64,000 bases of DNA from an uncultured Alphaproteobacteria bacterium. Lineage in GTDB: Bacteria > Pseudomonadota > Alphaproteobacteria > HIMB59 > GCA-002718135. The position numbers and the translations under genes are program-made. Below, piece by piece: positions 27,755 to 36,883 of the stretch. The DNA is taken from positions 1 to 64,000 of the forward strand of contig CACNSY010000007.1 of NCBI GenBank assembly GCA_902623255.1, read 5' to 3'. Below the pieces are notes generated by a model. That model made no database searches and was not told the origin of the DNA. It was given only the letters and a program-made list of their open reading frames with translations. Within the stretch, counting starts at the first letter, position 1, and the number at the start of each line of letters is the position of its first letter.

Positions 27755-28755
27755 TTTTCTTTAATATGAATCTTACCTTCTAATAATCTTGCAATTTGTT
27801 TGGTTGTTGCAAATCTTTCAAATGTAATTCTGATGATTGCAGTTAAAGGTGCTGCAAGAAGGACTCCAATAAAACCCCAAATCATTCCCCAGAAAATTAA
27901 AGATAAAATAATCGTAATTGGATGTAATCCAAAACTCTCACCAAATATTTTAGGTTCTACAAAATTTCCTACTATTTGATGAATAATCGTGGGCAATATT
28001 ATAATTAATACAACTAGTGTTGGATCGTTATATTGAAGAAAAGCAATTGGTAATGGAAGTAAAACAGCAATTACAGAACCAATAACTGGAATAAAATTTA
28101 AAATAAATGTTAAACTTCCAAAAATAAAAGCTAATTCTAAACCTAAAAACCAATAAATTAATCCTGCAGCAATACCTGTAAAAGCCGACGTTAAAAATTT
28201 TGTAAATATATATTTTTTTACTAATCTAATAATGTCGTTCCACTCATCAGAGGTATTTTTAGGAGGAGTGCCAAGTAATAAAAAAAGGGTGATTATTACA
28301 ACTAAAAGAAACTTTGAAATAAAATTCGCACTATTACTTAATATAATTGCAGCCCAATTAGTAATAGGTAACTCTGAAATTGTATTTCTAATTGTTTCTC
28401 TATCAATATCAATTTCAAATTGTTGAAGCTGAATTATGATGGCCTCAATTAAAATGATTACTTTTTGATTATAATCATCTGCAGACTCCAAGAATGTGGC
28501 TACAGAAGAAACAATAAAAGGAACTATTATTGAGAATAATAGTACAATTAAACAAATACTTATAAAAACTGCAATAAATCTATGAACGCGAAGATTAATA
28601 GTCTGAAAATCAATTATTGGATCAATTAAAATTCTTAAAAGAAGTCCTAATACAAATGGAACCATAATAGGTTGAGAAAAATTTAAAATAAATGCCACAG
28701 CAATACTAGCTAATATAAAAAGAGAGCCAGAAATTACACGATTACTTTCGTTCAT
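27751..28755 (-). CDS. AI-2E family transporter (PerM-type permease)
   Basis: Polytopic membrane protein of the AI-2E/PerM family, members of which export small molecules or act as antiporters; the substrate here is not known. The 334-residue product has about seven to eight hydrophobic segments and the family pattern GLLLRILIDPIIDF near the N-terminus, then FILNFIPVIGSVIAVLLPL, IIHQIVGNFVEPKIFG and GFIGVLLAAPLTAIIRI in the last half. Its ATG shares a base with the stop of the upstream mscS gene, so the pair is translationally coupled. Confidence 0.88.
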   Translation of the reverse strand: MNESNRVISGSLFILASIAVAFILNFSQPIMVPFVLGLLLRILIDPIIDFQTINLRVHRFIAVFISICLIVLLFSIIVPFIVSSVATFLESADDYNQKVIILIEAIIIQLQQFEIDIDRETIRNTISELPITNWAAIILSNSANFISKFLLVVIITLFLLLGTPPKNTSDEWNDIIRLVKKYIFTKFLTSAFTGIAAGLIYWFLGLELAFIFGSLTFILNFIPVIGSVIAVLLPLPIAFLQYNDPTLVVLIIILPTIIHQIVGNFVEPKIFGESFGLHPITIILSLIFWGMIWGFIGVLLAAPLTAIIRITFERFATTKQIARLLEGKIHIKEN

Positions 28756-29891
28756 TATTTTTTAGAAGATTGAGGATTAAAAATCTCAGTTTTTTCGTCA
28801 GATAATTTTTCAACATAAAGTGATTGGCTTGGAAATGCAAAACCTGCTTCATTATTTTCAATAATTTCAATTATTTTTACAGCAAGAGTTTCTTTAATTT
28901 TTAAAAATTCAGCCCAATCATTCGTAACTGTAAAAGTTTGTACTAACATATCAATAGAGCTATCAGAAAAACTATCTATTCTAACATAGAAACTTGCATT
29001 TTGATTTTTTGCAAAGTTATCATCTTTCTCAATTAAAGAATTTATCTCATCTCTAATTTTTTTTAATTGATCAATTGTTGTTCTGTACTCTAATCCAATT
29101 AACCATCTTATGCGTCTATGATGTCTTCTGGTATAATTAGTAACAGACTGCTCAGCAAATTTATAGTTTGGCACCATTACTGGTGTTGAATCAAATCTTC
29201 TAACGAGGGTAGACCTAAATCCAATTTGCTCAACAACTCCTTCAACTTCACCAGAAACTAGTATTACATCCCCAACTGTAAATCTTTTTTCCATTAGGAT
29301 CATAATACCACTAATTAAATTTTTAAATAAATCTTGAGCTCCCAGTGCAACTGCTACACCAAACAAACCTAATCCTGCAATTACTGGTCCAACTCTTATG
29401 CCCCACAATTCTAAAATTGCTACAGCCCCGAGAACAATAACAAGAATTTTTAAACCTTTAAGAGTCCAATCAACTAAAGGTTTTGAAATTTTTGACTCAA
29501 AGTTTTTTATTACAAATGAAAATGGTATAATCAATTGATGCAGTAACCAAAATATAAATATTGTAATTAATGATCTGTTTAGTAAATCTAAAAAATCTTG
29601 ATTGTTATCAGAAACATCCAAATATGAAGAAGCTATAAAAAAACCTAAAACAACAGGTAGAAATTTTAATGGTCCATCAAGTACTTCAATTACAGCATCA
29701 TCAATTTGATTGGATGTTCTCGAAACAATTCTTGATAATCGATTAAGAATAAATCTAGCTATAAGTCTTCTAAGTAAATAAAAAAGCAGGAAAATTACAA
29801 GACTTACTATGATATCAGTAGCATTTATGCCAAAAACACCATTATTCCAAACATCTAAAAAAAGGTCGGTAAAGCTATTGAATGATTCCAT
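28755..29891 (-). CDS. Small-conductance mechanosensitive channel (MscS family)
   Basis: Osmotic-release channel of the inner membrane. The 378-residue product has about four to five N-terminal hydrophobic segments, the pore helix and beta-domain signature GLFGVAVALGAQDLFKNLIS, then MEKRFTVGDVILVSGEVEG and TLVRRFDSTPVMVPNYKF, and a C-terminal alpha/beta domain ending FPSQSLYVEKL. The extra N-terminal segments make it larger than E. coli MscS. It is the first gene of a pair with the AI-2E permease. Confidence 0.92.
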   Translation of the reverse strand: MESFNSFTDLFLDVWNNGVFGINATDIIVSLVIFLLFYLLRRLIARFILNRLSRIVSRTSNQIDDAVIEVLDGPLKFLPVVLGFFIASSYLDVSDNNQDFLDLLNRSLITIFIFWLLHQLIIPFSFVIKNFESKISKPLVDWTLKGLKILVIVLGAVAILELWGIRVGPVIAGLGLFGVAVALGAQDLFKNLISGIMILMEKRFTVGDVILVSGEVEGVVEQIGFRSTLVRRFDSTPVMVPNYKFAEQSVTNYTRRHHRRIRWLIGLEYRTTIDQLKKIRDEINSLIEKDDNFAKNQNASFYVRIDSFSDSSIDMLVQTFTVTNDWAEFLKIKETLAVKIIEIIENNEAGFAFPSQSLYVEKLSDEKTEIFNPQSSKK

Positions 29892-29917
29892 AAGCGATAT
29901 ATCTAATACTCACTATC

Positions 29918-30454
29918 ATGAAAATTAAATTTTTACTTGTTTTTTTGATTATGCTTAACTTAAAGAATACTTTATTAGCCAATGAAACAGTGAATTTATA
30001 CGATTTCTCATTTGAAGATATAGACGGCAATCAAGTAAATTTAGAGAAGTTTGCAGGTAAGCCAATTTTAATAGTAAATACAGCTTCGAGATGTGGTTTC
30101 ACTCCACAGTATGAAGATCTTCAAAATTTATTTGTTAACTATCGAAAAAGTGATCTAACAATAATAGCTACTACGAGCAATTCTTTCAATCAAGAATATT
30201 CAGACACTGAAGATATTAAAAAAATATGTTTAGTTAACTACGGTGTAGGTTTTGTTACTTCATCGCCAATGGATGTTAAAGGAAGTAATACCCATCCAAT
30301 TTATGCTTGGATTGATAATGAGTATAACGAAAAGCCAAAGTGGAATTTTTATAAATATCTTTTTGATAGAAATGGACAGCTTGTTAAATCTTGGTCCTCT
30401 ATGACAAAACCAGATAGTACAAAAATCACAAATATAATAGATCAGTTAATTTAA
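29918..30454 (+). CDS. Exported glutathione-peroxidase-like thiol peroxidase
   Basis: Predicted periplasmic peroxide reductase. The 178-residue product has a signal peptide (ends about ...LLANE), the peroxidatic cysteine in VNTASRCGFTPQYEDL, a second Cys in DIKKICLVNYGVGF at the resolving position, and WNFYKYLFDRNGQLVKSW with the catalytic Trp and Asn region. The usual loop with catalytic Gln (consensus CNQFGxQE) reads TSNSFNQEYSD, so the Gln is replaced. It is a monocistronic gene ending just before a strong hairpin and convergent with groEL. Thioredoxin-like reduction is more likely than glutathione in such non-seleno forms. Confidence 0.85.
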   Translation: MKIKFLLVFLIMLNLKNTLLANETVNLYDFSFEDIDGNQVNLEKFAGKPILIVNTASRCGFTPQYEDLQNLFVNYRKSDLTIIATTSNSFNQEYSDTEDIKKICLVNYGVGFVTSSPMDVKGSNTHPIYAWIDNEYNEKPKWNFYKYLFDRNGQLVKSWSSMTKPDSTKITNIIDQLI

Positions 30455-30480
30455 AAAAAAAGGGCAAATAAATTTGCCCT
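30452..30480 (-). terminator. Intrinsic terminator of groESL
   Basis: On the - strand an AGGGCAAAT stem, a short loop and its complement are followed immediately by a run of nine T, the classic form of an intrinsic terminator. It lies 25 bp past the groEL stop. On the + strand the hairpin follows the peroxidase stop without a T-run, so it mainly serves groESL. Confidence 0.85.
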
Positions 30481-30505
30481 CTTCTCATAATTATTCTTAT
30501 TAAGG

Positions 30506-32191
<1,686 letters not shown>

Positions 32192-32194
32192 TTA

Positions 32195-32500
32195 CTATTT
32201 CTTTTTCTTCCCTGAAGTTATAATTCCCATGATGTCAGACTCTTTCATTATCAGAAAGTCTTCACCATTCATTTTTACTTCAGTACCAGACCATTTTCCA
32301 AAAAGTATTTTATCACCCTTTTTGACATCCAAAGGTACTAGTTTTCCTGTTTCATCTCTTGCTCCAGAACCAATTTCTAATACTTCACCTTCCATTGGTT
32401 TTTCTTGGGCAGTATCAGGGATAATTATTCCCCCTGCTGTTTTTTGATCAGAGTCTACTCTTTTTACCAAGACTCTATCATGTAAAGGTCTAAATTTCAT
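32195..32500 (-). CDS. groS: Co-chaperonin GroES (10 kDa)
   Basis: Lid of the GroEL folding chamber. The 101-residue product starts [16 protein letters not shown], has the mobile loop [15 protein letters not shown] and ends in [13 protein letters not shown] plus a lysine-rich tail. It is the first gene of the groESL operon, downstream of CIRCE. A ribosome binding site (AGAGGA) precedes the ATG. Confidence 0.97.
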   Translation of the reverse strand: MKFRPLHDRVLVKRVDSDQKTAGGIIIPDTAQEKPMEGEVLEIGSGARDETGKLVPLDVKKGDKILFGKWSGTEVKMNGEDFLIMKESDIMGIITSGKKKK

Positions 32501-32542
32501 ATTTCCTCTTTTGTTAACTAATTGAAATTAAATAATTTTTTA

Positions 32543-32569
32543 TTAGCACTCTCATTATGAGAGTGCTAG
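32543..32569 (-). promoter_or_regulatory. CIRCE operator (HrcA binding site) of groESL
   Basis: TTAGCACTC, nine bases, GAGTGCTAG: a match to the CIRCE consensus (TTAGCACTC-N9-GAGTGCTAA) at all but the last base. It sits 43 bp upstream of the groES start, directly downstream of a likely -10 box, where HrcA repressor would block transcription until heat shock. hrcA itself is not in the window. Confidence 0.95.
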
Positions 32570-32570
32570 T

Positions 32571-32598
32571 TATTTAAGCATTATTAAAGCCTATTCAA
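32571..32598 (-). promoter_or_regulatory. Candidate sigma-70-type promoter of groESL
   Basis: On the - strand TTGAAT, a 16-bp spacer and TAAATA stand immediately upstream of CIRCE. The position would put the start of transcription inside the operator, as in other HrcA-controlled promoters. The box matches are moderate (TTGAAT 4/6 and TAAATA 4/6). Confidence 0.5.
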
Positions 32599-32652
32599 GA
32601 AGAAAACAAAAAAAAATTCGAATTAGTCAAAGTTATGATATTTTGAAAAAAA

Positions 32653-33675
32653 ATGATATTTTTCAGTGTTTTTTTTAGAACTCTTGGTGTTTTGAGTGCA
32701 TTATTAATTTTTATAATAATTATTAATTTGTTACTTCATTTTTCGAATGAACTAGAAAAAAAACAGTTTGTAATGACTGAAGGTATACCTAGCTCAAATA
32801 ATATTATAGCTAATATTAATTTAAATGGGCCAATATTTAATAATAACAGCAATGTTTTAGGAAATAATCTTTACGATTACATCAATCCCTCGCAGGTTAA
32901 ATCTTATTTGGAAGAATTAAAAGAACTAGAAATCAAGGCTCTAATTATAAACATTAATTCTCCAGGCGGAACAGTAAGTGCTACCGCTGAGTTGGAGCAA
33001 ATTATTTATGAATTTAAGAAAAACACAGATACTAAAATATATTTTTATACAAAGGAAATTTTAGCATCTGGGGGATATTGGGTTGCAACCACAGCTGATA
33101 AGATATTCGCATCATATGGATCTATTATTGGTAGTATAGGAGTCAGTGGACCAAGTTGGTTTTACTACAATACGCCGACAAGTTTATCTTCAGGAATTTT
33201 TGGTCAGAAAATTGAAACTAAAGAAGGGATAGAAGTTTTTAACCAGAATGCCGGAGAAGGAAAAGATTTGTTTAATCCATTTAGACGACCTAGAAGTGAT
33301 GAAATTAAACACTTACAGAGTATTGTTGATGATGTTTATAATAATTTTATATCAAAAGTTTCAAAAAGTCGTAAAATTGAAATTTCAAATTTAAAAACTA
33401 ATATTGGAGCTTTAATCTATAGTAGTAATCAGGCAAAAAATAATTTTTTGATTGACGATATCTTAAATTACGAAACACTTATCGAATTAATAATAAAGGA
33501 AAATAAATTTGATGATTACAAAATTTATGAAAATAAAGTAAGTAATTCAATTCTATCAAATTTATTAGTTAAGTACGAAGATCAAAATAATAATAAATAT
33601 TCACTTGAAAACATTTGCAGAAATTTAGAAACTAATATTAGTGTTATAATTCCAGTTTTTTTAAAAAATTGTTAG
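32653..33675 (+). CDS. Signal peptide peptidase SppA-like S49 serine protease
   Basis: Membrane-anchored peptidase predicted to degrade cleaved signal peptides or membrane fragments. The 340-residue, short (36K) type has one N-terminal membrane segment (LGVLSALLIFIIIINLLL), the crotonase-like core IININSPGGTVSATAELEQ, the nucleophile region ILASGGYWVATTADKIFA and IIGSIGVSGPSWF; the general-base Lys is expected in the later GQKIETKEG region. It is divergent from groESL; the 152-bp gap contains the CIRCE operator, so it too may respond to heat shock, though this is only a guess from position. Confidence 0.88.
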   Translation: MIFFSVFFRTLGVLSALLIFIIIINLLLHFSNELEKKQFVMTEGIPSSNNIIANINLNGPIFNNNSNVLGNNLYDYINPSQVKSYLEELKELEIKALIININSPGGTVSATAELEQIIYEFKKNTDTKIYFYTKEILASGGYWVATTADKIFASYGSIIGSIGVSGPSWFYYNTPTSLSSGIFGQKIETKEGIEVFNQNAGEGKDLFNPFRRPRSDEIKHLQSIVDDVYNNFISKVSKSRKIEISNLKTNIGALIYSSNQAKNNFLIDDILNYETLIELIIKENKFDDYKIYENKVSNSILSNLLVKYEDQNNNKYSLENICRNLETNISVIIPVFLKNC

Positions 33676-33676
33676 G

Positions 33677-34699
33677 TTAAATTATATTACTTAGCTCCTG
33701 AATTTTAACAATTAGATTTTTGTAGTAATTGCTTTGTGACAAAACATTTTTGTGAATATATTTTTTAGCTAGGTTAGAATGATTTTCAACATCAACTGTG
33801 TCAGAAACAATTTTATTATGCTTAAGCTTATTGATTAGAGATAAATTTAAATATCTGTCTTCAAGAATTTTTTCGTTATCTTTAAAAGATGGTGTAATCT
33901 CAAAAATTTCAGCTCCGGGTTTGCAAAAAATTATATTTGCTAAATTAGAGCCATGGGGAGCGATAATTTTGTCTGCATTCGAAAAAATTTCTATTTGTTC
34001 ATCTATTTCATATAATTGAGGGTTAATAACTTTGTATCCCTTTTTTCGTAAAAGAGTTACAACATCACCTTCATTAATAATTTTTCTATAATTAGAATCT
34101 TCTCTAGTTACATATATTTTTTTACTTAATTCTATACCAGTCTTCGGATTTATAAATTTTTTTAAAATATCAATTGAATCATTTGTACTCAAAAACTGAG
34201 GAAATTCAGAATCTAAAAAATGATAAAAATCGTCGTCTAGAAACACAAATGTAAATTCAATATTTAGAGATTTCAAAATACTTCCGATAAAGTTTCTATA
34301 TTTGTTTGATGAGTTTCTATGAATTGCTAGTTTAAGGTTTGTCTTTTTATTAAAAAAAATCCTTGGAAGAAATTGTAGTAAATTTGAATAATAATTATTA
34401 CCCGCATTTGATCCAAGAACATATAATTCTTTAAAGTTTTTTAATGAATTTTTATTATCTTTGAAATTATCAAAAAATTTTTGCGAATAAAAATGAGAGA
34501 TATTGTTAAGATCTCTGGTAAATAACGATGAAAATGTTTCATAATTCTCTGTAATTGGAAAATAGTAAAATGAATCTGAAAAAAAATTACCTTTAAGTAT
34601 ATTACAATTAATTGATAAATTACTAAAATTTGCGTTAACAAATAAATTTGATAAGCGATTATCACTTTTTATTTTATTTGAATTTATATCAATTATCAT
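33677..34699 (-). CDS. Glycosyltransferase family 61 (DUF563) protein
   Basis: Predicted sugar transferase for surface glycans. The 340-residue product is divergent in its first 180 residues, but the C-terminal half has the family blocks KKIYVTREDSNYRKIINE, VTLLRKKGYKVINPQLYEI, EQIEIFSNADKIIAPHGSN and LANIIFCKPGAEIFEI. Very AT-rich, Asn/Ile/Lys-rich coding, like the FkbM gene nearby. It lies just downstream of tRNA-Arg on the same strand, the side where integrated genes are found, but no repeat of the tRNA end was seen at its far end. Probably a variable surface-polysaccharide gene. Confidence 0.82.
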   Translation of the reverse strand: MIIDINSNKIKSDNRLSNLFVNANFSNLSINCNILKGNFFSDSFYYFPITENYETFSSLFTRDLNNISHFYSQKFFDNFKDNKNSLKNFKELYVLGSNAGNNYYSNLLQFLPRIFFNKKTNLKLAIHRNSSNKYRNFIGSILKSLNIEFTFVFLDDDFYHFLDSEFPQFLSTNDSIDILKKFINPKTGIELSKKIYVTREDSNYRKIINEGDVVTLLRKKGYKVINPQLYEIDEQIEIFSNADKIIAPHGSNLANIIFCKPGAEIFEITPSFKDNEKILEDRYLNLSLINKLKHNKIVSDTVDVENHSNLAKKYIHKNVLSQSNYYKNLIVKIQELSNII

Positions 34700-34755
34700 T
34701 TTATTAGCTTAACTAATACAGTTTTTTCTAAATTTATATAATAACATTTAATTTT

Positions 34756-34832
34756 TGGCGCGCCTGAGAAGAGTCGAACTCCTAACCTTATGATCCGTAG
34801 TCATACGCTCTATCCAATTGAGCTACAGGCGC
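34756..34832 (-). tRNA. tRNA-Arg (anticodon ACG)
   Basis: A 77-nt gene with CCA encoded. The acceptor stem GCGCCTG pairs with CAGGCGC, the discriminator is G, the D arm has GCTC/GAGC, the anticodon loop is CTACGGA with anticodon ACG, and the T arm has AGGAG/CTTCT around TTCGACT. All four stems pair well. ACG would be edited to ICG by TadA to read CGU/CGC/CGA. Confidence 0.96.
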
Positions 34833-34862
34833 TTAAAATATTATACACTTTATATAAATCGT

Positions 34863-35450
34863 ATGCTACTTTATAAAAAAATTAGTATGCAAATTTTAAT
34901 AGCATTCATTTCAATTATAATTTTTAGCCAAGTATGTAATGCAGATATTGGTAAAGAAACTGGTCTTGAAATTCCAAGGTACGTATCTTTAAAATCTAAT
35001 GATGCAAATATTCGTGTTGGTCCAAGTAAGAATTACCCTATTGAAATTAAATACATAAAAAAATATTACCCCTTGAAAGTACTAGAAGAATATGAAGATT
35101 GGAGAAAAGTAGAAGATTTTCAGAAAAATTTTGGATGGATTCATAAAAGTTTAATTTCTGGTACTAGAACGGCAATTGTTTTATCAAATGATAATAAAAC
35201 TATTAAATTATTAAACACTTTGAACGGCAACGTCATTGGAGAAATAGGAAAAGGAAATATTGTTTTTTTAGAAAAATGTAAAATTAATTTGTGTTTAGTG
35301 GCATCAAGAAATTACAAGGGTTGGGTAGATAAAAAATATATTTGGGGTGTTAAAGAAAAAGAAATAATTAATATTAATTTTTTCCAAAGATTTGATGATT
35401 TATATTGGATGAGTGTTAACTCTCTAAAAAAAATTCAAAAAGGATTTTAA
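34863..35450 (+). CDS. Exported bacterial SH3-domain protein
   Basis: Periplasmic protein with two SH3-like segments, possibly binding peptidoglycan. The ATG chosen gives 195 residues with signal peptide FISIIIFSQVCNA; an upstream in-frame start would lie inside the tRNA-Arg gene and is rejected, and a further ATG lies 24 bp downstream. After the signal, VSLKSNDANIRVGPSKNYPI and EYEDWRKVEDFQKNFGWIHK match the SH3_4/COG3807 family, and a second weaker repeat ends in SRNYKGWVDKKYIWG. This is a common short alphaproteobacterial gene. The stop lies 2 bp from the left 47-bp att-like repeat. Confidence 0.85.
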   Translation: MLLYKKISMQILIAFISIIIFSQVCNADIGKETGLEIPRYVSLKSNDANIRVGPSKNYPIEIKYIKKYYPLKVLEEYEDWRKVEDFQKNFGWIHKSLISGTRTAIVLSNDNKTIKLLNTLNGNVIGEIGKGNIVFLEKCKINLCLVASRNYKGWVDKKYIWGVKEKEIININFFQRFDDLYWMSVNSLKKIQKGF

Positions 35451-35452
35451 AC

Positions 35453-35499
35453 TTGGCTGGGGCGGTAGGATTCGAACCTACGAATGCCGACTCCAAAAA
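35453..35499. repeat. Left att-like direct repeat (tRNA-Gln 3' fragment)
   Basis: Identical over 47 bp to the 3' portion of the intact tRNA-Gln gene 1.3 kb to the right, from the anticodon loop through the T arm and acceptor to CCA plus one base. To the right of base 35499 the similarity stops abruptly. It cannot form a tRNA by itself. Expected for the distal attachment site left by insertion in the anticodon loop. Confidence 0.9.
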
Positions 35500-35580
35500 G
35501 CGTTGAGATGACAATTGGGGCTATAAATTTGTTAGATAACTTGGATTATTTTTTTTCTAATTTCGAAAAATATCTTTGTG

Positions 35581-35613
35581 AGTGTGACCATAGTGTAGCC
35601 AAAGTATAGCCAA
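35581..35613. repeat. Three tandem 11-bp repeats, candidate integrase arm sites (left)
   Basis: Units AGTGTGACCAT, AGTGTAGCCAA and AGTATAGCCAA follow each other without gaps, one helical turn apart, 81 bp inside the left att-like repeat. Two more units of the same consensus lie inside the right end. Read-out as arm-type binding sites is inference. Confidence 0.7.
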
Positions 35614-35632
35614 AATTTAATAACTTATTATT

Positions 35633-36547
35633 TTATATATCTTTCGAAATAATAAAAACATCAAAAGCAATTGAATTATTAAGTTTATTTGCAATATAAG
35701 TATCTAATTTTTTTATATCAATTGGATAAAAATCTTGACCATCAAATAAATTATAGCGAGTTGATAATTTTTCAAGAAAATTAAAGTTTTCTTCAATGCT
35801 GTTGATATTTATAATTTCAATTTGTCCATACTTAATATCTATATTTAAAATATCTATAATTAAATTTAACTCGTGACCCTCTATATCTAATTTAAGAAAA
35901 TCAATATGAGTTATTTTGTTTTCAATTAAAAATTTTTTTAAAGTAATAGTATTAATTTTAGAATAATTCTTATCATCGTTACTAATATTTTCTTTTACTA
36001 TATTAGTGGTACCAACAATATTTCTAATAAATTTATGATTTTCAGAGTCTGATACAATAAAATTGAATGCCTTAACATTATTAATTTTATTTAATTTAAA
36101 CTTAATATTATCACATAGAATTTTATAATTTTTCTCTGAACCTTCAATTGCATATATTTGACTTTCATGAAAATGTTTTCCTAAAATTAAAGAAAATTCT
36201 CCCCAACATGCGCCAACATCTAAAATTATTTTTGGTTTAAATTTAAATTTATTTAAAAAATTAATAATTAAATTAGCATTACTTACATAAGGCTCTTTTA
36301 CGATTTTAAGAAAGTATTTATTTACAATTTCAAGATATATTTCGTTAATTTTAATATATGGTTTTTTATTAGTAAATATTATTTCATTTTTAAAACTAAA
36401 ATAATTGATAACTTTATTTAAAAAAATTATTAGCCCAAAAAAATAACCTGAACGAAAACCTCTTATATCTTTAGAAAGTAGCTTATCATCTTGTATGTTG
36501 TTCTTAAAAGCAAATAATAAACTTTGAGCAAATTTATCTATAGACAT
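35633..36547 (-). CDS. FkbM-family SAM-dependent methyltransferase
   Basis: Predicted methylation of a sugar or other hydroxyl group on a surface polymer. The 304-residue product has a Rossmann methyltransferase core from about residue 110: IILDVGACWGEFSLILGKHF (SAM motif I), IYAIEGSEKNYKILCDNI, and the FkbM hallmark FLKLDIEGHELNLIIDIL. The N-terminal 100 residues are Asn/Lys/Ile-rich without a known domain. It is the only clear gene in the tRNA-Gln element and is more AT-rich than the window average. Such genes are typical of variable cell-surface islands and may change phage sensitivity. Confidence 0.85.
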   Translation of the reverse strand: MSIDKFAQSLLFAFKNNIQDDKLLSKDIRGFRSGYFFGLIIFLNKVINYFSFKNEIIFTNKKPYIKINEIYLEIVNKYFLKIVKEPYVSNANLIINFLNKFKFKPKIILDVGACWGEFSLILGKHFHESQIYAIEGSEKNYKILCDNIKFKLNKINNVKAFNFIVSDSENHKFIRNIVGTTNIVKENISNDDKNYSKINTITLKKFLIENKITHIDFLKLDIEGHELNLIIDILNIDIKYGQIEIININSIEENFNFLEKLSTRYNLFDGQDFYPIDIKKLDTYIANKLNNSIAFDVFIISKDI

Positions 36548-36553
36548 AACAAA

Positions 36554-36697
36554 TTATATAATATGTCTATCTGGAACAGAAAAAATAAAATTAAAACTTT
36601 TTTCTAATAAGGCACTACTATTCTTTAAGCCATAAGGTCTGCCATTAGAAACATAAATAAAATTTGCTATTAGAACTAAAAAAAGGAATGGTCTCAT
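36554..36697 (-). CDS. Possible small exported peptide (47 codons)
   Basis: A short ATG-started frame ending 6 bp upstream of the FkbM start, on the same strand. The N-terminus, MRPFLFLVLIANFIYVSNG, looks like a signal peptide or single membrane segment; the remainder (GLKNSSALLEKSFNFIFSVP) has no recognisable motif. No clear ribosome binding site was identified. It could be the remnant of a longer gene cut during loss of the element's integrase, or a chance frame. Confidence 0.3.
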   Translation of the reverse strand: MRPFLFLVLIANFIYVSNGRPYGLKNSSALLEKSFNFIFSVPDRHII

Positions 36698-36754
36698 GAT
36701 AATAATTTAACATAAAAATCATAAACTTCAAAAATGTTGATTTCTTCCTTTCTG

Positions 36755-36776
36755 AGAGTGACCAATGAGTGACCAC
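36755..36776. repeat. Two tandem 11-bp repeats, candidate integrase arm sites (right)
   Basis: AGAGTGACCAA followed directly by TGAGTGACCAC, in the same orientation and consensus as the triplet at the left end, 31 bp inside the right att-like repeat. Sharing a motif between both ends but not outside the element supports a common binding protein. Confidence 0.7.
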
Positions 36777-36807
36777 CTCGAAAAAAGAAACTCTAAACAC
36801 GAAAAAT

Positions 36808-36854
36808 TTGGCTGGGGCGGTAGGATTCGAACCTACGAATGCCGACTCCAAAAA
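36808..36854. repeat. Right att-like direct repeat (within tRNA-Gln)
   Basis: The 47 bp identical to the left fragment. Here it is continuous with the 5' half of tRNA-Gln, so this is the end at which the element restored a functional tRNA gene. Ends in the A-run that encodes the anticodon loop. Confidence 0.9.
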
Positions 36855-36883
36855 CCGGTGCCTTACCGCTTGGCGACGCCCCA
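36809..36883 (-). tRNA. tRNA-Gln (anticodon TTG)
   Basis: A 75-nt gene with CCA encoded. Acceptor TGGGGCG pairs with CGCCCCA, discriminator G; D arm GCC/GGC around AAGCGGTAA; anticodon stem CCGGT/GTCGG with loop TTTTGGA giving anticodon TTG; T arm CGTAG/CTACC with TTCGAAT. A weak first pair (U1-A72) is the usual identity feature of tRNA-Gln. It is the target site of the adjacent inserted element. Confidence 0.96.

Larger units (their letters stand above)
35453..36854. mobile_element. Small integrated element in tRNA-Gln, without integrase
   Basis: Bounded by two identical 47-bp direct repeats equal to the 3' half of tRNA-Gln (anticodon loop to CCA). The copy at the right is part of the intact tRNA; the left copy is an isolated fragment. 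Both ends carry tandem 11-bp repeats of one consensus just inside, as integrase arm sites do. Cargo is one FkbM-type methyltransferase gene and perhaps a 47-codon ORF. No recombinase gene is present, so mobility would need one in trans. The structure is directly visible; integration by a tyrosine recombinase is inference from known tRNA-targeting elements. Confidence 0.82.

Noticed and set aside
33650-34832. GT61 gene as a second tRNA-bounded element
   Set aside because: No copy of the tRNA-Arg 3' end was found near the far end of the GT61 gene.
34818-34862. Upstream extension of the SH3-domain protein
   Set aside because: The longer frame begins inside the tRNA-Arg gene; a signal peptide starts properly at the later ATG.
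35500-35632. Possible integrase remnant left of the FkbM gene
   Set aside because: Reading all frames gave only a short stretch that covers the tandem repeats and no recombinase motif (no R...HxxR...Y), so no pseudogene is claimed.
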